The notes under the pieces: model-generated | Database searches by the model: none | Seen by the model: only the letters and a program-made list of their open reading frames with translations | What the model was told of the DNA's origin: nothing | Shown: in pieces, positions 17,720 to 26,368 of the stretch | Layout: the number at the start of each line of letters is the position of its first letter | Position numbering within the stretch: position 1 is the stretch's first letter | Translations under genes and position numbers: made by a program | Source of the DNA: Gemmatimonadaceae bacterium | GTDB taxonomy: Bacteria > Gemmatimonadota > Gemmatimonadetes > Gemmatimonadales > Gemmatimonadaceae | DNA: 57,809 nt | Assembly: GCA_013817305.1 (NCBI GenBank) | Contig: JACDCY010000006.1 | Location: 1-57,809, forward strand | Direction: 5' to 3'

Positions 17720-17804
17720 CCGTCAGTTCCGTTGGGGGAAGCCGCCACCCTGCCGGCAAGTTAAGTTTGAGGGTCAACGCACGACGACGCAAAGAGGCAA
17801 TCTC

Positions 17805-18938
17805 ATGTCCACAAACCGCCTGCAGCAACTCCACGACGCCGGCGTGTCGATCTGGCTCGACTTCATCGATCGAGATCTCCTTTCCAGCGGTCGCCTGCGC
17901 CGGATGATAGAGGAGGACTTCGTAACCGGCGAGACCACCAACCCGACGATTTTCGAGAAGGCGCTAGCCGAGGGAAGCGCCTACGACGACCAGCTCAGCG
18001 GCGCCGGGCGCGAGCTTTCGCCGGCGGAGCTGTTTGAGCTGGTGGAGACGGAGGATGTTCGCGCAGCATGCGATATTTTCGCCGGGGTATACGACCGCAC
18101 AGGTGGCGGCGACGGTTACGTCTCGATCGAGGTCTCGCCTGCCGCCGCGAACGACGCCGATGCTACGGTGCGCGAGGCGCAGCGGCTGTGGCACACAGTG
18201 GACCGGCCGAATCTCATGGTGAAGGTGCCCGGCACCGCGGAGGGCGCGATCGCGGTGCGGCAGTTGATCGGCCAGGGAATCAACGTCAACATCACGCTGC
18301 TCTTCGCGATCAACGCCCACGCGCGCGTCATCGACGCGTACATCGCCGGGCTCGAGGACAGGCTCCGCGGCGGCAACCCGATCGACCGGGTCGCCTCCGT
18401 GGCGAGCTTCTTCGTGAGCCGCGTAGACAGCGAGGTGGACAAGCGTCTCGACGAGATTGCTGCCACGAAGCCTGAGGCGGAGCGCGGCCAGATTCTGCGA
18501 TTGCGCGGAAGGGCGGCGATCTCGAACGCAAAGCTCGCGTACCGCCTCTTCGAGGCGAAGTTCTCGGGGGAGCGCTGGGAGCGGCTCGCGGCGAAGGGCG
18601 CGCGTCTCCAGCGGCCGCTATGGGCAAGCACCGGCACCAAGAATCCGGAGTACGGCGACACGATATACGTCGAAGAGCTGATCGGCCCCAACAGCGTGAA
18701 CACCCTCCCTCCCGCGACGCTCGACGCCTTCCGCGATCACGGCGAAGTCCGTCAGTCCATCACGGAGGGCCTCGATCAGGCACAGCTATGCCTGGCTGAG
18801 CTCGAGGCCGCCGGCATCTCGATGGAGGAGGTCACCGACAAGCTCCTCGCAGACGGGCTCGCCAGCTTCCAGAAATCCTTCGACCAGCTGACGGCCGGAC
18901 TCGAAAAGAAGATGAGTCTGCTCGTACCCTCTACTTGA
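17805..18938 (+). CDS. tal: Transaldolase
   Basis: A 377-residue transaldolase of the longer, actinobacterial-like type, moving dihydroxyacetone units between sedoheptulose 7-phosphate and glyceraldehyde 3-phosphate in the pentose phosphate pathway. The Schiff-base Lys140 lies in PNLMVKVPGTAEG, and TGETTNPTIF (41-50) is the family N-terminal signature. The ATG has AGAGG about seven bases upstream and is preferred over a longer in-frame start at 17517, which would lie inside the divergent peptidase gene. It opens a tightly packed carbon-metabolism operon, four bases before pyruvate kinase. Confidence 0.93.
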   Translation: MSTNRLQQLHDAGVSIWLDFIDRDLLSSGRLRRMIEEDFVTGETTNPTIFEKALAEGSAYDDQLSGAGRELSPAELFELVETEDVRAACDIFAGVYDRTGGGDGYVSIEVSPAAANDADATVREAQRLWHTVDRPNLMVKVPGTAEGAIAVRQLIGQGINVNITLLFAINAHARVIDAYIAGLEDRLRGGNPIDRVASVASFFVSRVDSEVDKRLDEIAATKPEAERGQILRLRGRAAISNAKLAYRLFEAKFSGERWERLAAKGARLQRPLWASTGTKNPEYGDTIYVEELIGPNSVNTLPPATLDAFRDHGEVRQSITEGLDQAQLCLAELEAAGISMEEVTDKLLADGLASFQKSFDQLTAGLEKKMSLLVPST

Positions 18939-18942
18939 CTAC

Positions 18943-20358
18943 GTGATAACGCAACACACCCTCCGTACAAAAATCGTCTGTACGCTGGGCCCCGCGACCT
19001 CAACCCTCGACTCCATTCGAGGATTGGTCCAGGCGGGGATGAACGTCGCGCGCATCAACTTCTCGCACGGCACCGTGGCGGAGCACGAGGAAACGATCAG
19101 GCTCGTGCGGGCTGCGGCCGAAAGCTTCAGCCTGCCGGTCGCGATCCTTGGCGATCTGCAGGGCCCTCGCATCCGCATCGGTGATCTCAGGCAGACCGTC
19201 GTGCTCAATCAGGGTGACGACATCGTCCTCGTCCACGAGGGCGAAGAGGCGCCGGACGAGTTCCCGGTCACGTACGAGAATCTCTCGACGGACGTGCATG
19301 TGGGTGATCGAATTCTCGTCGACGACGGGCTGATCGAGCTTGTCGTGCTCGACATCGATGGAATTCGCGTGCGCGCGCGCGTGATTCACGGCGGAGAGCT
19401 GCGCAGCCACAAGGGCCTGAATCTCCCCGGAATCCACGTGTCCGCGCCGTCGATCACTGCGAAGGACGCGATGGACATCGACTTCGCGATCGCGCACGAT
19501 CTCGACTATCTCGCGCTCAGCTTCGTCCGCCGCGCGGAGGACATCGAGTCGCTGCGGGTGAGGATGCCGGGTCACGTGCTGATCGTAGCGAAGATCGAGA
19601 AGGACGTCGCGCTCAGCAACATCGAGAGCATCATCCGCGCGGCCGACGCGGTCATGGTCGCGCGCGGCGACCTCGGGGTCGAGCTTCCATATGAAGAGGT
19701 CCCGATGGCGCAGAAGCGGATCATCGCGCTCGCCAACCGCATCGGCAAGCCCGTGATAACGGCGACCCAGATGCTGGAATCCATGATAGAGCATCCAAGG
19801 CCCACGCGCGCCGAGGCCAGCGATGTCGCGAACGCGATTCTCGACGGGACGGATGCAGTAATGCTGTCAGCCGAGACGGCGGCCGGCTCTTACCCGCGGC
19901 TTGCCGCGGAAGCGATGCGCCGGATCATCACCGAGACGGAAAAGCATCCTCAGCCGGGCCGTGGCAGGGATGGCCCGCTGGCGTTCGAGGGCGTGGTGCC
20001 GACCGAGCTGGCGATCGCGGCGGCGACCGTCGTCGCGGTGCAGCTGCTCGCTACTCCGCTCGTGGTCGTCTTCACCAAGGGCGGGTTCTCCGCGCGGGTC
20101 GTGGCGTCTTACCGACCCGGAGTTCCCATCCTCGCTCTCACTGACCAGCCGCGCACGTACCGGCAGCTCGCACTTGTGTGGGGCGTGGTCCCCGAGCTCG
20201 TGCCGCACTGCGATACGTACGACCAGATGATGAAGGTTGCACGCGAGGTGGTGATCCGGCGGCACCTCGCGTCGGAGGGAGACCGCCTGGTCGTCACCGC
20301 CGGCGTTCCATTCGACGTTCCCGGCACGACCAACCTGCTCAAGGTGGAGCGCGTGTGA
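18943..20358 (+). CDS. pyk: Pyruvate kinase
   Basis: A 471-residue pyruvate kinase (phosphoenolpyruvate + ADP to pyruvate + ATP). Active-site features: RINFSH with Arg38, GDLQGPRIRIG, the catalytic Lys217 in LIVAKIEK, VARGDLGVELP for metal and phosphoenolpyruvate, and TATQMLESMIEHPRPTRAE. The C-terminal regulatory domain is present. The start is GTG only four bases after the transaldolase stop, with no strong ribosome site, which suggests coupling. Its own stop overlaps the next GTG by four bases. Confidence 0.95.
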   Translation: MITQHTLRTKIVCTLGPATSTLDSIRGLVQAGMNVARINFSHGTVAEHEETIRLVRAAAESFSLPVAILGDLQGPRIRIGDLRQTVVLNQGDDIVLVHEGEEAPDEFPVTYENLSTDVHVGDRILVDDGLIELVVLDIDGIRVRARVIHGGELRSHKGLNLPGIHVSAPSITAKDAMDIDFAIAHDLDYLALSFVRRAEDIESLRVRMPGHVLIVAKIEKDVALSNIESIIRAADAVMVARGDLGVELPYEEVPMAQKRIIALANRIGKPVITATQMLESMIEHPRPTRAEASDVANAILDGTDAVMLSAETAAGSYPRLAAEAMRRIITETEKHPQPGRGRDGPLAFEGVVPTELAIAAATVVAVQLLATPLVVVFTKGGFSARVVASYRPGVPILALTDQPRTYRQLALVWGVVPELVPHCDTYDQMMKVAREVVIRRHLASEGDRLVVTAGVPFDVPGTTNLLKVERV

Positions 20359-21134
20359 AGCTCACCTTCCTGGGGACGGGCACGAGCTTCGGCGTTCCAC
20401 AGGTAGGATGTCATTGCGCGGTATGTCGCTCGAGCGACCCCCGCGACAAGAGGACCAGAGTCGGCGCGGTGATCGAGACGGAGCGTGGCACGAGGCTGCT
20501 CGTCGATACGCCCCCGGAGCTCCGCATGCAGCTCATCACCGCCGGAATCGATCGCGTGGACGCCGTGCTGTTCACGCATGATCACGCCGATCACACCCAC
20601 GGTCTGGATGACATACGCGCCATGACCGTCAAGCGGGACGGACCGCTGACTATGTACGGGCCGGCAGACTCGCTCGACAGGCTGGCCCGTAGGTTCGCGT
20701 ACATATTCGATCCCGGAGTACGACCGATTCCGGGAACGTCCAAGCCCGAAGGCATCGCGCGCGCGCTCACACCGGGCGAAACCGTGGCGATCGGTGACGT
20801 GGACGTGACTCCGGTCGCGCTGCCGCACGGCCCTAGCACCGTGTTCGGGTACCGGGTAGGAGATCTCGGCTATATCACCGACGCTCAGCGGGTGCCCGAT
20901 GCAGCGATTGAAGTGTTTCGCGGTGTTCGAGTGCTCGTCCTCAACGCCCTGTTCCGCACCGAGCATCCCACGCAGATGAGCCTGCCCGAGGCGGTGCGGG
21001 CGGCTCAGACCATTGGCGCAGAGCGCACTTACCTGACGCACCTCACCCACGACAATCTGCACGCCGATCTGGAAGCGGAGCTTCCGCGCGGCATCGCTCC
21101 CGCCTTCGACGGGCTCACTGTTAGAGTTGACTGA
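20355..21134 (+). CDS. PhnP-like metallo-beta-lactamase-fold hydrolase
   Basis: A 259-residue MBL-fold protein close to PhnP-type phosphodiesterases. It has GTGTSFGVPQVGCHCAVC with Cys19, Cys21 and Cys24 (a structural zinc site in PhnP), and the catalytic THDHADH motif (His75, His77, Asp79, His80). PhnP hydrolyses cyclic ribose phosphodiesters; here the substrate is unknown. The GTG start overlaps the pyk stop (GTGA) and has AGGTGGAG five bases upstream. Its stop overlaps the pgi start (TGATG). Its place inside a sugar-phosphate operon suggests a role on sugar phosphates or damaged metabolites, but this is inference. Confidence 0.85.
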   Translation: MKLTFLGTGTSFGVPQVGCHCAVCRSSDPRDKRTRVGAVIETERGTRLLVDTPPELRMQLITAGIDRVDAVLFTHDHADHTHGLDDIRAMTVKRDGPLTMYGPADSLDRLARRFAYIFDPGVRPIPGTSKPEGIARALTPGETVAIGDVDVTPVALPHGPSTVFGYRVGDLGYITDAQRVPDAAIEVFRGVRVLVLNALFRTEHPTQMSLPEAVRAAQTIGAERTYLTHLTHDNLHADLEAELPRGIAPAFDGLTVRVD

Positions 21135-22516
21135 TGACGATCTCGATCGACTACACCAACATGATGTCCACGGCGGTGGCAGGCGGCATCTCCGACACCG
21201 AATGGGCGGGGTCGGTCGCGACCTTCGAAGCCGCGCACGCGCGTTTTCGCGAGCTGGCAGCGAGCGAAGTCGTTGGATTCGTCGGTGCGGCGACCGACGA
21301 GAAGCTGCTGAGTCAGTCGGTGGAGTTCGCCGAGTCCGCGCGCGGCAACTTCGATGACGTCGTGGTTCTCGGCATCGGCGGATCCGCGCTCGGTACGATC
21401 GCTCTCCGTACGGCGCTGCTGGCCTACGGCTGGAACGCACTGGATGCGGCCGCGAGGCGAGGCTTCCCGCGGCTCCATGTTCTCGACAACGTCGACCCGG
21501 TGACGATCGCGGGCCTTTTGGGGAGGGTCGACCTCGCTCGCACACTATGGATCGTGATCTCGAAATCGGGCGGCACTGCGGAGACGATGTCGCAGTTTTT
21601 GATCGTCCACTCGCGGTACATCGAGGCGGGCCTCGAGCCCGCACGCAATTTCGTTTTCGTCACCGACCCTACCCAGGGGGCGCTACGTCCGCTCGCGCAG
21701 AGCCTCGGCGTGCGCGCTCTTGATATCCCGTCCAACATCGGCGGCAGATTCAGCGTGTTGACGCCGGTTGGCGTTCTCCCCACGGCGCTCTCGGGCATCG
21801 ACGTTCGCGCTTTGCTGGAGGGCGCGGCCGACATGGCGCGTCGCTGCGAGACAGCGGAGCTGGGCAGGAATCCCGCTGGAGTGTACGCCGTGTCCCAATG
21901 GCTGAGCGACACCGGGCACGGCAGGACCATGAACGTCTTCATGCCTTACTCCGATCAGCTGCGCGACCTGGCCGACTGGTTCGTCCAGCTCTGGGCGGAG
22001 AGCCTGGGCAAGGTGCGGCGCGACGGCGAGTTCGTGGGACAGACTCCGCTTCCCGCGCTCGGCGCTACGGATCAGCACAGCCAGGTTCAGCTTTTCATGG
22101 AAGGCCCGGAGAACAAGACCCTCACGTTCGTGAGCGTGAAGGAGCGCGGCGTGGACCTCGAGATCTCCGGGCAGTTCCCCGATGTCACTGGCGTGGCTTA
22201 TCTGGCCGGCCACTCGCTGGCGGAGCTGATCGACGTCGAACTGCGTGCGACGGCGGGTGCGCTTGCCAAGCGAGGCCGGCCGAACCTCACGATAGCCATC
22301 GACCGTGTGGATCCGTGGCACCTCGGCGGGCTCATTATGCTGTTGGAGCTGGCCACCGCGTATGCCGGTCAGCTGTACGGTGTGGACGCCTTCGACCAGC
22401 CCGGCGTCGAGTTGGGCAAGCAGTTTGCTTACGCAATGCTTGGCCGTCCGGGCTCCGAGGCGGCGGTCAAGGAGTGGGAGACGCTCCCGCGACCGGACGC
22501 GCGGTGGCAGGTATAG
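21134..22516 (+). CDS. pgi: Glucose-6-phosphate isomerase
   Basis: A 460-residue isomerase interconverting glucose 6-phosphate and fructose 6-phosphate. Sugar-phosphate binding motifs are GIGGSALG (80-87) and SKSGGTAET (143-151); the IGGRFSVLTPVG and LWAESLGK signatures and ALGATDQHSQVQL with the conserved His are also present. It is shorter than the 550-residue E. coli enzyme and like compact bacterial forms. The ATG overlaps the preceding stop by one base. A long alternative frame crosses its 3' half but only mirrors it. Confidence 0.94.
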   Translation: MTISIDYTNMMSTAVAGGISDTEWAGSVATFEAAHARFRELAASEVVGFVGAATDEKLLSQSVEFAESARGNFDDVVVLGIGGSALGTIALRTALLAYGWNALDAAARRGFPRLHVLDNVDPVTIAGLLGRVDLARTLWIVISKSGGTAETMSQFLIVHSRYIEAGLEPARNFVFVTDPTQGALRPLAQSLGVRALDIPSNIGGRFSVLTPVGVLPTALSGIDVRALLEGAADMARRCETAELGRNPAGVYAVSQWLSDTGHGRTMNVFMPYSDQLRDLADWFVQLWAESLGKVRRDGEFVGQTPLPALGATDQHSQVQLFMEGPENKTLTFVSVKERGVDLEISGQFPDVTGVAYLAGHSLAELIDVELRATAGALAKRGRPNLTIAIDRVDPWHLGGLIMLLELATAYAGQLYGVDAFDQPGVELGKQFAYAMLGRPGSEAAVKEWETLPRPDARWQV

Positions 22517-22533
22517 CCAACACTTTTTTCCCT

Positions 22534-23952
22534 ATGACATCAAGCACGAAGCAGCGAGCCTCGCTGGGCGGGGCCATAGAGATTGCAGACGGCCGAGTCG
22601 TGATACGTGACGACAGCGTGATCGCGTCCGAACGATTCGACGAGATCGCCCGCACGGCCGTTTTTGGGAATGGCGCGGCCAGGGACGACGCTCGCTGGCT
22701 GATCTGGGAGATCGGACAGCAGCTGGGAGTACGGTGCGCGTCGATACACGAGCTGTACCTGGCGCGCGGGCGAGGCGAAGTATCGGGTTTCACCGTCCCC
22801 GCGATGAACGTTCGCGGTATGGTGTACGACACCGCGCGGTCGATCTTCCGCACCGCCATCAGGCTCGATGCCGGCGCGTTCATCTGCGAAATCGCGCGGT
22901 CGGAGATCGCTTACACGGAGCAGCGGCCGGCCGAGTACGTGGCCGTCATCCTGGCGGCTGCGCTGCGCGAGGGATTTCGCGGACCGGTTTTCATCCAGGG
23001 CGATCATTTTCAGGTGAACGCCAAGAAGTTTGCCGTCGATCCCGTCACGGAGGTGGCTGCGGTCAAGCAGCTGATCACGGAGGCCGTGGACGCCGGCTTC
23101 TACAATATCGACGTCGATACGTCGACGCTCGTGGACCTCTCGAAGCCGGGTCTCGACGAGCAGCAGCGGGTCAACTACGAGCAGGCAGTCGAGCTCACGC
23201 GCTACGTCCGCGAAATGGAGCCGGATGGCGTGACGATCTCGGTAGGCGGGGAGATCGGGGAGGTCGGAACCGAGAACAGCACGGAGCCCGAGCTGCGCGC
23301 GTTCATGGACGGCTTCAATCGCATGCTCCGCGAGCGCGTGCCGGGGGCGGAAGGACTGTCGAAGATCAGCGTGCAATCGGGCACGACTCACGGCGGCGTC
23401 GTTATGGCGGACGGGTCGATCGCGGACGTGAAGATCGACCTGGATACGCTCGCCCGCCTGTCGCGGGTCGCGCGCGAGGAATACGGTCTGTCGGGCGCCG
23501 TGCAGCACGGCGCCTCGACTCTCCCCGACGGGGCATTCAACAACTTCCCCAAGACGGAGACAGCAGAGATCCATCTCGCGACGAACTTTCAGAACATGCT
23601 GTACGACCACATGCCGCCGGAGCTGCGACAGGAGATCTACGCCTGGCTGTCTACCAGCGCGAAGGACGAGCGCAAAGCGTCGGACTCGGACGAGCAGTTC
23701 TTCTACAAGACGCGGAAGAAGGCCATTGGTCCGTTTAAGCGGCGGCTATGGGACCTGGCTGCCGATACGAAGCAGACGCTGGCGAGCGCGTACGACAAAA
23801 AATTCGAGTTTCTCTTCCGCCAGCTCGGCGTCGCCGGCACCGCGGGCATCGTACGGACGCACGTCACCCCGGTCGAGCGTCACCGGCCGGCCCCGCACGA
23901 GGGGATGGCGGTGATAGAGGCAGCCCCCGACGACGCTGACCTCAGTGACTAG
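22534..23952 (+). CDS. fba: Class II fructose-bisphosphate aldolase
   Basis: A 472-residue zinc aldolase that splits fructose 1,6-bisphosphate. Zinc and phosphate motifs are recognisable: FIQGDHFQ (153-160), VGGEIGEVGTE, SGTTHGGVVM and GAVQHGAST. The protein is about 110 residues longer than E. coli FbaA; the extra C-terminal part (from about 370) is charged and helical, as in the long class II subgroup. The first plausible ATG lies 17 bases after the pgi stop with no clear ribosome site; a GTG at 22504 inside pgi is in frame and could be used instead. The following gene overlaps its end by eight bases. Confidence 0.88.
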   Translation: MTSSTKQRASLGGAIEIADGRVVIRDDSVIASERFDEIARTAVFGNGAARDDARWLIWEIGQQLGVRCASIHELYLARGRGEVSGFTVPAMNVRGMVYDTARSIFRTAIRLDAGAFICEIARSEIAYTEQRPAEYVAVILAAALREGFRGPVFIQGDHFQVNAKKFAVDPVTEVAAVKQLITEAVDAGFYNIDVDTSTLVDLSKPGLDEQQRVNYEQAVELTRYVREMEPDGVTISVGGEIGEVGTENSTEPELRAFMDGFNRMLRERVPGAEGLSKISVQSGTTHGGVVMADGSIADVKIDLDTLARLSRVAREEYGLSGAVQHGASTLPDGAFNNFPKTETAEIHLATNFQNMLYDHMPPELRQEIYAWLSTSAKDERKASDSDEQFFYKTRKKAIGPFKRRLWDLAADTKQTLASAYDKKFEFLFRQLGVAGTAGIVRTHVTPVERHRPAPHEGMAVIEAAPDDADLSD

Positions 23953-24376
23953 CCCTCCCGGGACGAGTGGCTGCGTTTCGCTGCTGCGCGATGTGAGTCG
24001 CAGGCTGACGCACGAGGTCAACAACGCCGCCAATGGTGTTGCGGTCAACCTCGAAGTGGTGCGGAGCCGCCTGGGCCCCGAGACGACCAATTCGATCGCC
24101 CCCTTCGCGGAGCGTGCGGCAGCGCAGCTGGATGCGTTGACGGAGCTCCAGGACATGCTCCGATCGTTGATCCAGCTGACCATCGATTCGATCGACGATG
24201 ACAGGTTGAGCTGCGGGCTCTCGTCCTCGGGTGATGCGTTCGAGATCACTTTTCCAGGCGCCGTGATAGCGCGTCCGCTGCCTGCAGGGCGCGCGGAAAG
24301 GGCGCCCATACGGCTGAGGAACAGCCCTCACGGCGTTATATTAAGCGTCCCGCGTAACTCCCCCAGCAGCGAATAA
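23945..24376 (+). CDS. Orphan DHp-like (histidine-kinase dimerisation) protein without ATPase domain
   Basis: A 143-residue cytoplasmic protein. Residues 10-75 are two amphipathic helices resembling a histidine-kinase dimerisation/phosphotransfer domain, with an H-box-like LTHEVNNAANG: His23, Glu24 and Asn26-Asn27 match the usual HExxN pattern. The remaining 65 residues are too short for a HATPase domain and show no N-, G1- or G2-box. The GTG start overlaps the aldolase stop by eight bases, and the stop is one base before the NtrC-type gene. It may be a phosphotransfer or inhibitory partner of that regulator. The family is not certain. Confidence 0.65.
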   Translation: MTSPPGTSGCVSLLRDVSRRLTHEVNNAANGVAVNLEVVRSRLGPETTNSIAPFAERAAAQLDALTELQDMLRSLIQLTIDSIDDDRLSCGLSSSGDAFEITFPGAVIARPLPAGRAERAPIRLRNSPHGVILSVPRNSPSSE

Positions 24377-24377
24377 A

Positions 24378-25871
24378 TTGGCCACGAAGAAGCCGCGAAT
24401 TCTGATCGCTGACGACGAGCGATCCATCACCGAGGGTTTGAGCGCCATCCTGACCGACGAAGGCTACGACGTAGCCGTCGCCGCGGACGGCCAGCAGGCA
24501 TTCCAGAAGCTTCAAGCGGACGGATTCGGCGTCGTCCTGGCTGATCTGAAAATGCCCAAGATGGACGGGCTCGCGCTGATGAAGCAGCTCCAGACCGAGG
24601 GCATCCCCACCGAGTGCATCATCATCACCGGCCAGGCGTCCGTCGACTCCGCTGTGCAGGCCATGCGTGAGGGTGCGTACGACTACATCGAGAAGCCGCT
24701 GACCGCCGAGAAGCTCAACCGGTTGAAGGCGCTCATTCCCAAGGCACTCGAGAAGCATTCGGTGCAGCAGCAGAACCGGGAGCTGACGTCGCAGTTGCAG
24801 GGGTTGACGCACTACGGTGAGCTCACGGGCAAGTCGGAGGAAATGCGCTCCGTGTATCAGGTGATCCACGCGGTAGCGCCCTCTACTGCGAACGTTCTGA
24901 TTCTCGGAGAGTCGGGGACGGGGAAGGAGCTGGTGGCCAGGGCTCTGCATACGAAGAGCGAGCGCGACAAGGGACCTTTCCTGGCGTTGAACTGCGCCGC
25001 GCTTCCAAAGGACATCCTCGAGAACGAGCTGTTCGGGCACGAGAAGGGGGCCTTCACGGGATCGACCAACGAGAAGGCCGGAGCTTTCGAGATGGCCGAC
25101 GGCGGCACGCTCTTCCTGGACGAAGTGGCGGAAATGCCCACGGACATCCAGGTCAAAATCCTGCGCGCGCTGGAGACGCGCACGATTCGTCGTCTCGGCG
25201 GAAAGAAGGAGATCGCCGTCGATATCCGGATTCTTGCCGCGACCAACAGGGATCTGCAGAAGGCGCTGGACGGGGGAGAGTTACGCGAGGATCTCTATTA
25301 CCGCCTCGCGGTCGTCGAGCTGTTTTTGCCCCCGCTCCGCGAGCGCGTCGGAGACATCAAGCTTCTCGCCAACGAGTTTCTGGGGCGCTTCTCCCAGCAG
25401 AACGGAAAGAAGATCAAGGGGTTCGCCGACGACGCGTGGGACTGGATCGTATCGTACAGCTGGCCCGGGAACGTGCGCGAGCTGAAGAACGCCGTCGAGC
25501 GCGCTGTGATAATGGCGCGTGCCGACATTGTTTCGGCCGTGGACATCATGCCCCGGCACCTCAGAGTCTCGTCCGACTCCAGCTCGATGGTCTCACTGCC
25601 GGCTGGAGCGACCGTTGCCGACGCGCGACGCCAGCTGGTTTTGCGAACGTTTGCGTCAACGGGCGGGGATCATCTTCGCACCGCGAAGATCGTCGGGCTT
25701 TCCCCCGAAGACGTGCGGGCGGAGCTTGGTGCGATGCTGGCAGGCAGAAATGGCGCGGAGTCTGCCCGAAAAAACACGAACGGGAGCCGCGAAGAAGCTG
25801 GCGCCCGCCCGAAGGGCGCCAAGAAACAGGAAAAGCCGAAGGCAAAGGCGAAGTCCACGAAGCGACGCTAG
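24378..25871 (+). CDS. NtrC-family sigma-54-dependent response regulator
   Basis: A 497-residue transcription activator. Receiver domain 1-120 with phospho-acceptor Asp56 and Lys107; AAA+ domain about 145-380 with Walker A GESGTGKE (177-184), the sigma-54 contact loop GAFTGS (224-229) and Walker B FLDE (246-249); the arginine-finger region follows. The loop ends in Ser rather than the common Ala. The C-terminal Fis-like helix-turn-helix (about 410-455) is weak, and the protein ends in a Lys/Ala-rich tail. The start is TTG, one base after the preceding stop. It probably activates sigma-54 promoters in response to an unknown signal. Confidence 0.9.
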   Translation: MATKKPRILIADDERSITEGLSAILTDEGYDVAVAADGQQAFQKLQADGFGVVLADLKMPKMDGLALMKQLQTEGIPTECIIITGQASVDSAVQAMREGAYDYIEKPLTAEKLNRLKALIPKALEKHSVQQQNRELTSQLQGLTHYGELTGKSEEMRSVYQVIHAVAPSTANVLILGESGTGKELVARALHTKSERDKGPFLALNCAALPKDILENELFGHEKGAFTGSTNEKAGAFEMADGGTLFLDEVAEMPTDIQVKILRALETRTIRRLGGKKEIAVDIRILAATNRDLQKALDGGELREDLYYRLAVVELFLPPLRERVGDIKLLANEFLGRFSQQNGKKIKGFADDAWDWIVSYSWPGNVRELKNAVERAVIMARADIVSAVDIMPRHLRVSSDSSSMVSLPAGATVADARRQLVLRTFASTGGDHLRTAKIVGLSPEDVRAELGAMLAGRNGAESARKNTNGSREEAGARPKGAKKQEKPKAKAKSTKRR

Positions 25872-25880
25872 GAGTCCGTT

Positions 25881-26309
25881 ATGTCATACTACGAATTCGA
25901 AGACGACGAGCCGTACGTGGTGATCGAGAAGCACGAGGGTGGGGCTGGCTCGTTCCTTCTGGGCGTCCTCGCAGGAGCGGCGATAGCGCTTCTGTTCGCG
26001 CCCAGATCCGGAGCCGAGACCCGGGCCGAGCTGGCCAGGGCGGCTCGCCGCACGCAGGAGAGCGCCCGCGACATGGTAGACGATGTCGCGGAGTCGCTCG
26101 GTGAATCGATCGAGACTGCGCGCACCGCGGTCGAGCGCAAGGTCGAGTCCGCGCGTGGCGCCGTGGAAGTCAAGCGGTCGCAGGTTTCGCAGGCGATCGA
26201 CGCCGGCAGGGAAGCGGCGCGTCAGGCGCGCGTGGATCTAGAGGAGCGCATCGCCGAAAACAAGGCGCAGACCGCGCGGGCGAGGAGCGGATCGATCAAC
26301 CAGGCGTAG
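25881..26309 (+). CDS. YtxH domain protein
   Basis: A 142-residue protein of the YtxH family. After an acidic N-terminus there is one glycine-rich membrane helix (about 22-41, FLLGVLAGAAIALLFAPRSG), the family hallmark, and then a long charged amphipathic helix or coiled coil rich in Ala, Glu and Arg. Family members are linked to envelope stress, with no defined biochemistry. AGGAG lies six bases before the ATG. It follows the NtrC-type regulator by nine bases and precedes a YihY membrane protein, so the three may be co-transcribed. Confidence 0.85.
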   Translation: MSYYEFEDDEPYVVIEKHEGGAGSFLLGVLAGAAIALLFAPRSGAETRAELARAARRTQESARDMVDDVAESLGESIETARTAVERKVESARGAVEVKRSQVSQAIDAGREAARQARVDLEERIAENKAQTARARSGSINQA

Positions 26310-26368
26310 TCGCGGAGCGGGTCCCCGCGCCCCGGAGGAAGCGTGCCCTTTATCTCCGCGTCGGGTGG

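Noticed and set aside
17517-17804. Longer transaldolase start
   Set aside because: It lies inside the divergent peptidase gene and has no family similarity; the internal ATG has a ribosome site.
21898-22533. A long N-terminal extension of the aldolase frame
   Set aside because: The frame is open through the 3' half of pgi, but that part only mirrors pgi in another frame and has Arg/Gly-rich shadow composition.
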